A DNA stretch of 64,000 bases from Lasiosphaeria ovina (Eukaryota; Ascomycota; Sordariomycetes; Sordariales; Lasiosphaeriaceae), in NCBI GenBank assembly GCA_033439765.1, contig JAULSN010000001.1:5890001-5954000 (forward strand). Direction: 5' to 3'. This document shows, piece after piece, positions 22,955-35,204 of this stretch. Position 1 is the stretch's first letter, and each line of letters starts with the position of its first letter. The notes below the pieces were generated by a model. That model ran no database searches. It was not told where the DNA came from and saw nothing but the letters and a program-made list of their open reading frames with translations. The translations under genes were made by a program, and so were the position numbers.

Positions 22955-23823
22955 AATGGGCGACTTAAGCGGACAGTAAGGCTGCTAGCAGCGAGACAGA
23001 GTGCACGCTGTGATTTCGGTAATGGTGATGCTCGATTGACAATTATTGAGAAGCCGTCGGTCGAGACTCGAGAAAGGCTACGGCAGCCGATCTGGACCTG
23101 AACCAACCTCGCGCGAGTGGAGTGGGGCAGCTAGTGGGCAGGGCAATGCGCTGGGCTGCCGCAAATGCCCAGTCGGGTGCAGGGTCCACGCTGTAACCTG
23201 GGCTGTTAGGCCGCAAAACCGACGACACACGCCACGAATCGTCCTACGACCGTCGTGGCCAACCAAACATAAATCGCTCTACATTTGAGTTGAGACGTAC
23301 GTCTCTTGCTTTTTGCTTTCTGATTGCTTCCAGAGACATTTCCGCCGTTATCAAGATGAATTGAATTAGACATTATTCTGTAAACCCTGTAGCCTACTGT
23401 CTGAGAGACACTAACAGCTCGACACCGTTCTTCATCAACACAAGGAGGCAGAAGAGTCAGTCTACATCACATTTTTGGGAAAACTTCCTGGACACTAGTT
23501 ACAGATGACACTGAGAAAACGTCGATAAAGGCAATCGAAACCCCTGCCCTTTTTGATAGGCTCCGAGCACCAGGCACCATCCAATAAAGATTACGGTGCA
23601 TGTGCCTTCCCACCTACCAGCGCTTTTTGGTGAACAAATCTCACCAGATGCCAGGCCGCAAAATTCCAGATCAATAAAATAGCATTCCTTCTCCTCTATC
23701 AGAAACCGCAACACGATGTCCCCCACGTATATTGCTGGATGTTGATGTCGAATTGTGGATGTGTGGGGTATGGTATGCCGAGACAAAGAGAAAGAGATTC
23801 GTCGTGAACAATGCGGGTGCCAC
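22955..23823. other. Intergenic region: yra1 promoter and eIF4A 3' region
   Basis: Both flanking genes are on the minus strand, so this 869-bp stretch holds the upstream region of yra1 and the 3' untranslated region of eIF4A. No further gene is supported; open frames here lack domains and introns. Confidence 0.5.
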
Positions 23824-25356
23824 CTAGATCAGGTCGGCCACATTCATGGGCATTTCCTCAATCTGGGTGCTGTAGAACTGTTCAATTTCGCGCATCATGC
23901 GCACGTCGTCGGCCGTGACAAAGTTGATCGCAACGCCCTTACGGCCGAAACGACCACCGCGACCAATGCGATGAATGTAGTTCTCGCGGTTGGCGGGGAG
24001 ATCGTAGTTGATGACCAGGGAAACCTGCTGGACATCGATACCACGGGCAAGGAGATCGGTGGCGATCAGGACACGCGAAGAGCCCGACCGGAACTCCTTC
24101 ATAATCAGGTCGCGCTGCGACTGGTCCATGTCGCCGTGCATAGCCGAGACGGTGAAGTCACGGGCAGTGAGCTTGTCAGTGAGCCAGTCGACCTTGCGGC
24201 GAGTGTTGCAGAAGATAACGGCCTGCGTGATGGTGACGGTCTCGTAGAGATCCGACAACGTGTCGAGCTTCCACTCCTCCTTCTCGACGGCAATGTAGAA
24301 CTGCTTGATACCCTCGAGGGTAAGCTCGTCCTTCTTGACAAGGATGCGGACAGGGTCGCGCATGAACTTGGTCGTAACCTCGAGCACGTCCTGGGGCATG
24401 GTGGCCGAGAGCAGGACGACCTGGGTCGACTGGGGAAGAAGCTGGAAGATGTCGTAGATTTGCTCAGTGAAACCGCGCTGTCGAGAGTTAGAACACAAGC
24501 TTCGCGGCAAACGCTGTTTCAGGAAGCCTTACCGAGAGCATTTCATCGGCCTCGTCGAGAACGAACATCTTCATCGAGTCGGTCTTGAGGAAACGGCGCT
24601 GGATCATGTCCTGGACACGGCCGGGCGTTCCAACAACGACCTGGGGGCCGTCCTGGAGAGCCTTCATGTCGTCACGGACACTGGTGCCGCCAATGCAGGC
24701 GTGGCACTCAATGTTCATGAAATCGCCAATAGCGACGACCACCTTCTGGATCTGCTGAGCAAGCTCGCGAGTGGGGGCGAGAATGAGAGCCTGGCACTGC
24801 TTGATGTTGGGGTCGATCTTCTGGAGGACCGAAATGGAGAAGGTGGCAGTCTTGCCAGTACCGGACTGGGCCTGAGCGATAACGTCGTGACCTTTTTGGC
24901 ATTGTCAGACGAGGAGCAGTTGAGAGCGCCGGAGGCTTGGTTGGCTTACCCTTGATGACAGGCATGATAGCGCGCTGCTGGATAGCAGACGGGCGCTCGA
25001 AGCCATAAGCGTAGATTCCTTTTCGAGGCGTTAGTCTGTCTGCCCCTATCGCTACACCGATGCTTCTCTCCCTAGCTTAGTGTTCTTACCTCGGAGGAGC
25101 TCCGACTTCAGGTTCATCTCATCGAAAGAATCGACGGTCTCATCGTAGTTAGACTCGATCTGTCCTGTATTCGCAGTTGAGTTAGCCGGCGCATTCGAAA
25201 TTGGCCCGCGACGGGGTATAGGGGTGCCCGACACAGGGAGGGAGGGAGTCGGCCGGCGCATGCTTGCGCAGCGCCTAGCACCATCCACCAGTCTAGGGCT
25301 TTGCGCGCGACAAACGTACCCTCAGGGACGTCCTCGAGTCCCTTATCCGTAGCCAT
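23824..25356 (-). CDS. tif1: Translation initiation factor eIF4A (DEAD-box RNA helicase)
   Basis: Five minus-strand exons, 25320-25356, 25090-25164, 24950-25018, 24533-24891 and 23824-24477, give 397 residues, the usual eIF4A length. The ATPase/RNA helicase unwinds 5' leaders as part of cytoplasmic eIF4F. All motifs are present: N-terminal [16 protein letters not shown] block, motif I AQSGTGKT (68-75), motif II DEAD (173-176), motif III SAT (204-206) and motif [12 protein letters not shown] (349-358). The C-terminal end MNVADLI is typical of eIF4A rather than Fal1/eIF4AIII. Introns are clustered at the 5' end, a common pattern in highly expressed fungal genes. The start codon gives [13 protein letters not shown], which fits the family. 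Confidence 0.97.
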
Positions 25357-26077
25357 GATTGCGGTTGGTTGTTCGCGAGAATTCCTAGATCCAAGCCCGG
25401 CTTGAATCTAAGAATCGAGTGGGTGGGAGCGAAAAAGATGGAGGGGCAGCGAATAAAAATATCCGCAAAAGTCTAGTCGCGAGGGCGGCAGACGATCGAA
25501 ATTAGATTACGAGAATGGAAATAGATTCAAGAGTCCCAGTAAATACCAGGAGCGTCTGAATCTATGGAAAATGTCGTAACGTCTTGTTGATTGTTCTCGT
25601 TGGAGGTGGTGAGCAGAGGGAAAAAGAGCCTGAGCGGTGCCAGCGATAAAAATTCAATTTGGCGAGCGAGAAATTTACAGGTGCCTCAGGCAGCTGTCCT
25701 TTCCCCTCCACCCTTTCTCCAAAACAAGGGCGGCCCCATTTGGTGGGGGCAATCAGCTCCAGCCAACTGGGGCAAAATCTTCCACCAAAATTTGTGCATA
25801 TCTAACCTAATTTTTGTCCCCTCCATCTGGTAGGGCACTTCACAAAACTTGGTAGTTTGCAGGTGAGCGAGAGCATCGTCTCGCCTCACCTTCCCAGACT
25901 TTCAGGTTGCCTCTTCATTTAGGCTCCCTCAGACTTGACTCATAGGACACACTGGCGCTAAACGCATCCCAATCCATGGGGCGTCACATTTTAACCCGTC
26001 CTTCCGCAGCCAACCTATCAAATCTTTTTCTTTGAGCCTTCGGCAACCTGCGTTTCGGGGGGGGGGGGCAACTCAAA
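25357..26077. promoter_or_regulatory. Divergent promoter region: eIF4A (-) and F-box/JmjC gene (+)
   Basis: 721 bp separate the two start codons, which point away from each other, so both upstream regions are here. A 12-G run at 26057-26068 ends 9 bp before the plus-strand start codon. No clear TATA box was assigned. Confidence 0.45.
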
Positions 26078-27898
26078 ATGTTCCTTCCAGACGACCAACA
26101 GCAAATCGCAAGTCTTAGTTTGGGGGCAAACGGCAGCGGGAGTCACACAGATGGCCACCACCAGTTGACGTTGACTTCTGGGCCCTCCATTCCTCCACAC
26201 CCTCTCTGGATCAAACCCTTGGGCAACAAGTTCTTTCACAATGGCAACGATGCTCGCGAGTCCTTGGGCTCATTACAAGTGCTGCCCGATGAGATGTTGA
26301 TGCAACTTCTCGAGTATTTTGACAAACGCACCCTGAGGCTCTTTGGGTATACCTGCAAGTTTCTCTTCGCCCATTGCATGTTTGACGATGTCTGGAAATC
26401 TATTTTCCTCGAGTAAGCATTGCACCCTTCTGGTTGCCACTCTTCACTCTCCTTCTCCCCAATTCCACCCCGCCGTATAAAACGATAAGTTACTTCGGGA
26501 CTTTTGAGATTTGCTCTTAGAGTTACAGTTCCCTTAGTCACTGAGCTTGCCTTTCTTTGTCGAAATATATTGAAAGTTTGCATCTGGCTTGTGTCTGTGT
26601 GGTTTAAGTTTAGCAGGACAATGTGCGAGGGCGTCTTGGTTTCTTTCTTTTCAGAGTCTCATAAACTGGCCTCCAAGCGTACCCAAGTAAAGAAAAATCC
26701 TTGTTGACTGAGCTTTAGGTCGGAACTCGGAAAACAATCTTCCTTTACATGGCTTGGCTCATGGAGGGCAACTGTCCTGAGCCTGACTTCAGAGCGACGG
26801 ATCCAAGTGGATTGTAGCAACGTCTTCTCGGACGTGCTTCATCGCCCCTTTGTTTGCAGCCACATAGCACTTCATGACCACACCGCAAACATCCCAGCAA
26901 AGAATCAAATTGACCGCTTCGAAGATCTGTCATACGCAGAATTTGCAGATAAATGGAGCAATAAGCCATTTATTCTCACGAAACACATCCAGTCATGGCC
27001 GGCTTATCAGTCCTGGAACCTTGGCAGCCTCCTGGACCGCTACTCGAATGTCAACTTTCGAGCTGAGGCTGTGGACTGGTCATTTGCAACCTACCATCGG
27101 TATATGCTGGACAGCCAGGATGAAAGCCCCCTATACCTATTTGATCGAAAATTCGCCGAGAAGATGGATATTGAGGTGGGCAAGGGGGGCGGCGCGGCAT
27201 ACTGGAAGCCCGACAGCTTTGGCCTTGACTTATTCGAGCTCCTCGGCGCAGCACGGCCGGCACACCGATGGCTCATTATTGGACCCGCTCGGAGCGGCTC
27301 TACTTTCCACAAGGACCCCAATGCGACAAGTGCCTGGAACGCTGTGATCCAGGGCGCCAAATACTGGATCATGTTTCCCCCAACAACTGTGGTGCCCGGA
27401 GTGTACGTCTCCAAGGACAACAGTGAGGTCACCAGCCCCCTTAGCATCGCCGAATGGCTTCTCGAATTCCAGGCAGAAGCCCGGAAGCTGCCAGACTGCA
27501 GAGAGGGCATTTGCAATGCAGGCGAAATCCTCCACGTCCCAAGTGGATGGTGGCATCTGGTGGTCAATCTCGAGGCCGGAATCGCCCTTACTCAAAACTT
27601 TGTACCAAACTCTCACCTCCCAGACGTCTTGTCCTTTTTGAAAGACAGGCCAGACCAGGTGTCTGGCTTCAAGAAGGAGGTAACCGACCCGTACAGCATA
27701 TTTGTGGCTGGGCTGAGAGAGAAGTATCCGGACCTGTTGCAGGAAGCTCTCGGAAAGCTGGCAGAGAAACAAGTGCACAAAAAAAGAAGATGGGACTTCG
27801 CAGCTGGCGATGATGGGGCCGAGGAACAGCCACAGAAGAAGAGCGCTGGGTTCAGCTTCGGGTTCGGGCTTGGAGACAACGACGAGGAAATACCATGA
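26078..27898 (+). CDS. F-box and JmjC domain protein (JMJD6-like 2-oxoglutarate oxygenase fold)
   Basis: Two exons, 26078-26412 and 26719-27898, joined by a 306-bp intron give 504 residues in frame. The start has good context (AAAATG). Residues about 66-111 (LPDEMLMQLLEYFDKRTLRLFG...WKSIFLE) form an F-box-like domain, suggesting an SCF link through Skp1. From about 130 a JMJD6-like JmjC domain follows. The iron-binding triad is visible as H309-x-D311 (FHKDPNATSAWN) and H391 (PSGWWHLVVNLE). A Lys in GAKYWIMFPP may bind 2-oxoglutarate. The C-terminal tail is Lys/Arg-rich (KKRRWDF) and may act in nuclear localisation. Known relatives hydroxylate or demethylate protein residues; the substrate here is unknown. 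The large intron could hide a small extra exon, though the direct join matches the family well. Confidence 0.88.
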
Positions 27899-29748
27899 CG
27901 ATTGAGCATGTCAACTGGGACTCGGAAACCAGTAACTACCCCTAGGTGGTTACCAGGGTATGGGCTCTCATACTCCGCTGGGATCAGGGCTGACTGGAAA
28001 TGTATTAGGGAGTGGTTCGGTTCCGTGCCGGGGAAAAAGACTAGATATATTGAAAAAGGTAGGTATGCAAAGAGAGTCAGATGGGATCTGGATCAGTGTC
28101 CAGTCCTGTTCCAAGCCGTCGTGAGATGGCGGCAACTTTATCGTCACCGGGCTGAAAGCTCATGTCTAGCACGCAGCCCGGAATTGGGTAGACGATGTTC
28201 GTCCGTTCGTCGTGCCATTAATGGTGCATGTCCAAGATCATGCACGCTGTGGCTGAGACCGATGCGCAGCGATCTGGGTACATGAGGTGGGCTGTGGCTT
28301 GGGCCGACTCCAGTCTCTTTTGACTTCGGTGTTACCGTCGGTCCTGCAACTGGACGGGAAAGAAAGACAATGGCACGCTCGGAATGTCGCGCTCGCCATT
28401 CTCCAAAACTGCTCGCAATTCCCAGGCACGTCTGCTGTGCTTTGCCTGGCCTCGCTTGCTGGTGATTTGGGTGGGCCAACTCAACTACTTAGAGGCTCTG
28501 AACGTGTATAAGGTATTACTAGTATGGAGCGGTTATGGAGTGGTGGCCTGATGAGGCAAGGCCGTCTAGCACCAAGTGCGGTGGTGTCTCGGGCTACGCC
28601 AATCAGCTCGCTCTTGTTGAGGCGGCCTCACAGCCCTTGATTATTCTTTGGGTTGCACGGTCGCCCAATAATAGGCTCGGGGCTCTCTGTGCATTGGTGC
28701 AGGACTCCAGATAGTCTGGGCTGCAGTAGGAGCCAAGGGCACGGATTACGGTGCGTACGGCGTAGGTATCACTTGGTATGGAGTTTAGGTGCATTCCCCG
28801 AACCCCACGCATCCATGGATCGCTCTTTCCCTGAACGCCCCTCCCCCAACTACCTAATCTACCCACTTCCACTGCTGTCGACTCCCCCGCTGCACCATTC
28901 TCCCGCGGCTGTGCTGTCTGTGCCCACCATAATAACGCCGGGACCGACATAGGCGCTCCAGGCCACGGGCACCTTCACGCGGCCCCTCCACTCAGGTCCC
29001 GTCGTCTGCTCCTGCTCCAGTCCAGTGTAAGGTTGTCTCCGAAGTGCCGATCACAGCTGAGCTCGCCTTCTCCGATCCCAACAACGTCGCGCTTTGTTTT
29101 CTTCGTCGTAGTCCCATCTTTGTCCATCCTGCCGGCTCTATATTAGGCTGTGACTCCGGAGCTCGCGAGCCGGAACCCTTCTGCAGGCAGTAACGTTTTA
29201 ACGTTAACTAATCCCTTCCGTCTCCGAAGCCTGCCCTGGTTCCCCTCTTTCCGCCTGCCATCCACTCCGTTAGGTGGTTTATTCCCGACATTGCGACACC
29301 TCCCTACCCACCCTGCTCACACCCGTTCTCAACCAACACATAAGCAACTCAAAGTTCCAACCTCACGATGCCAACATGCTACTAGACGACAGGCGTCGTC
29401 TATATCGCGAATTCTTGGGACGCTCCAGAAGTAGGCCTCCCGCCGTCTCTCAGTGACACAGCGGCTGGCTTTGTACTATGCGTCCGTGACCCCAGCCCCC
29501 TCTCCCTTCGTCTCTCAGCGCCCCAGTCGCCCAACGTGGCACCGGCTGGGACGCACCACACAATATCATATCGCACTTCACACGGCGAGGCTGGCTCGAA
29601 GCCTGTACTATACCCTTCAAAGCTGCGTAGCGACGCGCGCTTGAAATTCCAACCGCCCTCGCGATTAGGTCACCAGCGCCTCCCCCACTCCTTCCCCTCC
29701 ACCAACGAACGCCGCCTACCTCAGAACCAGCACCCGACAAACGCAAAC
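27899..29748. other. Intergenic region, 1.85 kb
   Basis: Lies between two same-strand genes and contains the leader of the CCCH-SMR gene. Open frames here lack domains or coding bias. No RNA gene, repeat or transposon was recognised. Confidence 0.45.
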
Positions 29749-32085
29749 ATGGTATCCGACGAGACGTACGAGCTCTGCCTCCCCATCCTCCAGGATCTGA
29801 CTATCGAGGATGAGGACAAGACGGACAAGCTGGAAGAGTTGCTGAAGGAAAAGACGAGCCTGGTTGGACAAGTCCTTGAGAATGCCATATTGGATGCGCT
29901 GTGGAGATTCCGTGATGGCGGGGGAAACGCGACCTCCCCTCCGCCCATCCGGCAGACCATCTTGCGTCGTCCATCGCCGGCCTCGTGGCGCGGCTCCGGG
30001 ACCCCGCTCTCGGGTTCCCCTCGCTTAGGCGTCAGCCCACTTGCCCCGCCTGGCTTCGTGCCGACAACGTTCAGTCGGGCTAAATCGTCGACGGCTGCCT
30101 CGCCCTTTGGCTCGCCCCGGCCGTCTCCCCGACTGGCCTTTGCTGCTCCTGTTCCGCACAGCCCGAGTCTGAACGCTTATCAGTTCGCCAACGACGATGC
30201 TCCGTCGCAAGAAGTGTTTGGCGACTACCAGTCCGATATCGTGGACTGGCTTGTGGCGGACGACGCTGTGAGCGTGACTTCTTCTGCAGGCGGCTCGAGC
30301 GGGCTGAACGTGGCCGCTCCCGAGTTCGTTTCGTCGCAGCAAAACGACATGACGCCCTACGATATGCTAAGGTCCATCTTGGGTCAGTCCAAGACGGATG
30401 AGGAGATAGGCGCGGCCCTTGCCATGCACGGCTACGATCTCGGAGCTACGGTCGCTGCCATTATGGACACGCAGATACAGGATAATCTCGCTCTCGCTGC
30501 CCAGGCCGAGGAGGCTCGAGTGGTAGTGATTGGCAAGTCGATGACTCCGGATGCTCGTCCGACAACTCCAGCCGACCAGCAGAAGTCGAGCGCTATCTGC
30601 AAGTTCTTCCTGTCTACCGGCCAGTGCCTACGGTCAGACTGCCGATTCAGCCACGACTTGACCAGTCACATATGCAAGTAAGTTTTAGAAGTGCCCTCCT
30701 GGTTTGGAGCGCCGTAATGCTTACACAAGTTCTAGGTACTGGGTTGCGGGTAACTGTCTTGCTGGCAACACTTGCATTTTCTCACACGATCCTTCTCATC
30801 TCGCAAACAGGCTTCAAATTGACGGCTCAAGCACGCCGCCCACTCAGCACGCATCAGTCAACGTGCAGGACTACAACAGCTTCCCTTCGCTGCAGCCTGC
30901 GACGCCGGAGCAGCTGCCTGTTTTTGCTGCTGCGTCCGGCTATCCTTCAGTAGGGATCACCCCGCCGCCTGGGTTCAAGGGGCACCACGGATATCCTGGG
31001 GAACGTCCGCGCTCGCGACCGGGAAGCCGGCATCAGCAAAAGGAGACGCCACAAGCAGCCCCCTCTCCGGACGATGCCGATGCGTTTCCGTCTCTCGGGT
31101 CGGCCTCGGCAAAGCAGGGCAAGAAACATCATGGCAAAAGAGGCGGGCACGGCCACGGTCCCAAGGAAAATCTGCTGCCAAGCACACTTGCAGATATTGT
31201 CAAGATGTCGCCGTCGCCAACTCTGGGGCCGGTGCGGCAAGATCGTAAAATTACGAGAAACGGCAGCTCAACTAGCGTCCGTAACGGAGAAAACAGCGCA
31301 GCGGCGCAGGCGATCCCTAATCCGAAGCACATCCCCTGGCTTGAGACGGGCGACAAAGCAAACAAGGCTTATCTCAAGGCGCGCCAAGAGGCCATCAAGC
31401 ATGGCGGTCTCAGGAACAAGTTTTTACAGAGGTACGTGATTCTAGCGTCACCGGCGCCAGGATAAGCGGACGGCGGCTAACTTTGACTCATAGTGCTGCT
31501 CAAGCTTGGAACCGTAACGACGCGCGGGCGGCCAAGGCTCTAAGCCTACGAGGACAAAGTGAGAACGATTTGATGAGGAAAGCGCACCGCGAAGCTGCCA
31601 ACCAGTTGTATGAGGAACGCAATAAGGACAAGGCCCAATACCCAGAGATCTACGTGGACCTGCACGGGCTCCACCCCGACGAGGCGGTGGAATATCTCGA
31701 AGGTATCCTGATGGAGAACGTCAAGGAGAACAGGCCGATCTACGCGATTACGGGCACGGGACACCACAGCAAGAACGGCAAGGACAAAGTGGGCAAGGCT
31801 CTGCGAGGTTTCTTGAACGAGTGGCGTTATGCGTACCGTGAGTTCTCGGTTCCGGGCGACCGGAACAGTATGGGCGGGATCCTGGGAATCGACGCGCGCA
31901 GCTGGGACAAGTCGCTCTCTAGGGATGGAGCGACGCTGGCTAAGAAGGACGACGAGAGCAAGGAAGAGGTGGACATTCTGGCCCAGGGCGTCGAGATCGG
32001 AGAAGGCAAGGTTAAACTGCTAGTCAGGGACCCATCGGCGCTGAAGGAACCGCCGAAGGGACCCTCTGGAAATCGGGGCAGGTGA
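29749..32085 (+). CDS. CCCH zinc finger and SMR domain protein
   Basis: Three exons, 29749-30677, 30736-31431 and 31494-32085, with introns of 58 and 62 bp, give 738 residues in frame. The first ATG (AACATGG) is used. Two tandem CCCH fingers straddle intron 1: C284-x8-C-x4-C-x3-H and C308-x7-C-x5-C-x3-H. A DUF1771 helix region lies at about 543-590 (AWNRNDARAAKAL...MRKAHREAANQLYEERN), followed by an SMR domain at about 595-675 (VDLHGLHPDEAVEYLEGIL, then ITGTGHHSKNGKDKVGKAL). The DxHG and TGxGxHS motifs are those of nuclease-competent SMR domains. The family includes RNA endonucleases acting on stalled ribosomes (Cue2/NONU-1-like), but this CCCH plus DUF1771 plus SMR form is less studied, so ribosome or mRNA surveillance is an inference. 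Confidence 0.9.
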
Positions 32086-33702
32086 CGGCTGAGAAGGAGA
32101 GAGCCAAGAGGTCGGAATAGAGGCTCACGCAGGAATTGCTGATATAGAGCATCATAGATAGCAGGGGACTTTCCGACGTCAAAGTCCAGCTTCTTTGCTG
32201 GGTCGGAGCATAGTCAAACGCAGATTTAACCCCACGGTTGCTGTCTCGTTCCTTCGAGTGCCGGCATGCGCCGCTCAACGCCCTATCCCCGCCTGTCCTG
32301 GGACGGGCGGAGGGTCACATGTGCAGTTGGTTGCAAGCTCGTGCACGCTTAGGTCTGTCTAACAGTCGCGCAGTTTAGCTAACCCCTTCATGTCGTCAGA
32401 TTCGTCGGTGGCGAGGACATGGGCCGCGATAATCACTTGGCAGGCTTTGTCGCGATTATCTGCTGACGAAGACAACTTCTGTAAAATTGCAACACATGTG
32501 TTTGGAAAGGGGATGGCGTGACGATGAGATGAATATTCTTCGATCTTGCACTCAGCCTCGTCTCCGCGGTTCTGCATGGGGCACTCGTCCCTTCTTCCAT
32601 GACATGTAGTTTCCACTGTTCACTTTGTTCATTGTGTCATCCTCAGCCCTATAAAGCAACGTGGAAGGTAAGTACGGATTGCCTGCTGACGGCAGCTTAC
32701 GGCAAGGAAGGGCGTTGCAGGACCTCGCATTGCGCTGTGCCGCTCCAGGCTGTCCTGGCTCCTGGCTGCTTCAGGTGATGATACCTCAGGTTAGTTGAGG
32801 TGAGTTGAGATGAGGTGAGGCGAGGTGAGGTGAGGCTCACGACCCTTTACTTGTCGACCGAAAAGGGTTTATTCGGGACCGCTCTCGTCGGGCTGCGAGA
32901 GCGGGCTGCCAGTGACACACTGGTGCTGTCAGCTTGCTTGGTCTGGGCTAGTTCTAGGCTCGACAGGCCCGTAAGACCCCCTGTCTGCGGGCTTACACGG
33001 ATAGGGCAATTTTGCAGGTTCCATTTGTCGCTGGGCCGGAACCAGGTTAGCCTCGCTGCTGAGTCTAAGCCTCGTTTCGTCTGCACCTAAACGAGCACTT
33101 CCTACCAAAGGATTGGATCGAACAGCTAACGAACTAATTGGGTGCACTTCACGCGGGTTTCAAGACAGGACCCGATTTCCTCGCGCTCACTCCACCTCGG
33201 TCTCAGTCTCGCGCCAGGCTGACAGACAACCTTCTTTTTCGACCTCGCCTCGGATTGTCAGTTGGTTGACTAAGTAATAAACGAACCCCACGAACGAGAG
33301 CCAATTCCATTCCAGCTGCTTGCTGTCCACCGAAAGCCGGCCCGAGTCTCGACTTTTGTTCCTCGTCTTTGCTCAGTTTCAGGTCTTCGCACGCTTCTAA
33401 AAGTTCCCGGCCGAGTCGCAGATAGATTGACTGCAATGGCCACGGAGGCGACGACCTTGACGACGAGGTAGCTACAACCAAACCCATCTCTGCCGACCGA
33501 CGGACTCTATCGAGGGTCCTGTTTTCCCTCGACGACTTGTCGACTCCTCCAATCAAAATACCACTTGCTGGGAGAACAGAACAGTCGAGTTCTAGACCTC
33601 CACACAAGGGGAACTCGGCTTTACGGCCAACTCGCAGGCTTTACGGAAGGAAGAAGAGAGGAAGCAAGGAATATAGAGGCAGATACCAACGGCTCGGCCG
33701 CC
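32086..33702. other. Intergenic region, 1.6 kb, with GGTGA-type microsatellite
   Basis: Contains a (GAGGT)n-like purine-rich tract at about 32795-32836. The distal part should contain the tvp38 promoter and leader. No gene supported. Confidence 0.45.
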
Positions 33703-35204
33703 ATGGCCGCAACAACAACCCCGTTCCCGAGGCTGGACGACCCCGTGTCCTCGTCCCCGGCCCGGGCCCCAGCCCCGATAGACCGGATACCGCGCGGGCT
33801 CAGCCAGAACTCGTCGGCCCGCTCGTCTGTTTCCGACGACGCGGCGCTGGCCTGGGCAGGCCCGGGACTAGGGGGGGCGCCGTCGTCGCCGTCGCCGAGA
33901 CCAGCGGCTGCGCGCCGCCTCTCGGCGCGGCCCGGCAGCACGGGGTACTCGCTCCGCCGGCGGTCGCACCAGCCCGACGCCGCGGGCGGCGAACAGGGAT
34001 TCTTCGCTAACGCGTTCCACACGGGCCTGGCCCTCGCGCTCAAGGCGTGGCAGCTGTTCCTCGGGCTGTCGCGGTGGCAGCAGGTGCTCGTGCTTATTGG
34101 CGGCGCCGCAGTGGGCGTCATGGGGCTTGTCGCGCTCGTCTTCAGCCACCGCATCTTCGCGGCGCTGGGGCCGGTGGCTGAGAAGTGGCGGGCGCTACCC
34201 GGCGGGCGGCTGATCGTGTGGCTGCTGTGCTTTTCGACGGCCTTCCCCCCCGTCATCGGTTACTCGTCGACCGTGACCATCGCCGGCTTCGTCTACGACT
34301 TCCCCGGCGGCTGGCCCATCGTGGCCACGGCCACCATCGCCGGCTCCACCACCGCCTTCCTCACCAGCCGCGGCATCTTCAGCGGCTACGTCAACCGCCT
34401 CGTTGGCGGCGACCGCCGCTTCGTCGCCCTCGGCCAAGTCCTCCGCCGCGACGGCGTCGGCGTCCTCGCCATGATCCGCCTCTGCCCCCTGCCCTACAGC
34501 CTGAGCAACGGCTTCTTGGCCACGGTGCCCAGCATCAGGCCTCTGTCGTATGCTCTGGCAACAGCCATGACAACGTGAGCTCCTTTTGCACTCTCAAGAA
34601 GCTGAAACTTGCAAAACTGACATATTCAACCAGACCAAAGCTGCTTATCCACGTCTTCATCGGCAGCCGGCTCGCTCGCATCGTCGAGAGCGGCGACAAG
34701 ATGAGCGGCCGCGACCGCGCCATCAACTACGCGAGCATGGCCATCGGTGCTCTGGTGGGCTTTGGCGTCGGGCTGATCATCTACCGGCGCACGATGGCGC
34801 GGGCGGCCGAGCTGGCGCGCGAGGTGGGCGACGAGGAGGGCGGGCTGGGCGCGACCACGGCCAGCGAGACCGACGACGAGGAGATGCTGGTGGGCCCGCG
34901 CCACCACAACGGCAGCGCCGAGTACGACTACGATGAAGAAGCCGAGGACGACGACGACGTCAACCGTGCCGAGAGCAGCAGGCTCATGAAGACGGGCAGC
35001 GCCCTGGCCCCGGGCACGGCGGATGCCATGGCCAAGGACGAGGACGCCGCCGCGCTGATGATGGACGACGACGACATCTCGCTGTGGGAGACGGAGGCCG
35101 GCGCGGGTTATCACGACGCCTGGGACGACGAGGCTCCCCATCCTCCTCCCGCTCCTCTAGCCTCCGGCACCAGCAACGGCAATGGCAACGGCATCAAGAG
35201 ATGA
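33703..35204 (+). CDS. tvp38: Golgi membrane protein Tvp38 (SNARE-associated/VTT domain)
   Basis: Two exons, 33703-34574 and 34634-35204, with a 59-bp intron give 480 residues. Start chosen at GCCGCCATGG. Residues 1-100 are Ser/Pro/Ala-rich and likely cytosolic. Hydrophobic segments begin near 124 (QVLVLIGGAAVGVMGLVALV) and the VTT core follows (PPVIGYSSTVTIAGFVYDFPGG, then LCPLPYSLSNGFLAT), which is diagnostic of Tvp38/DedA-like proteins. After the intron the core ends with HVFIGSRLARI and a last membrane helix. The remaining tail of about 120 residues is strongly acidic (DYDEEAEDDDD). Yeast Tvp38 sits in Tlg2-positive Golgi membranes; VTT proteins are linked to lipid scrambling. Confidence 0.9.

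Noticed and set aside
23755..24588. 277-codon plus-strand frame over eIF4A
   Set aside because: Antisense shadow of a highly codon-biased gene; the minus strand carries all DEAD-box motifs.
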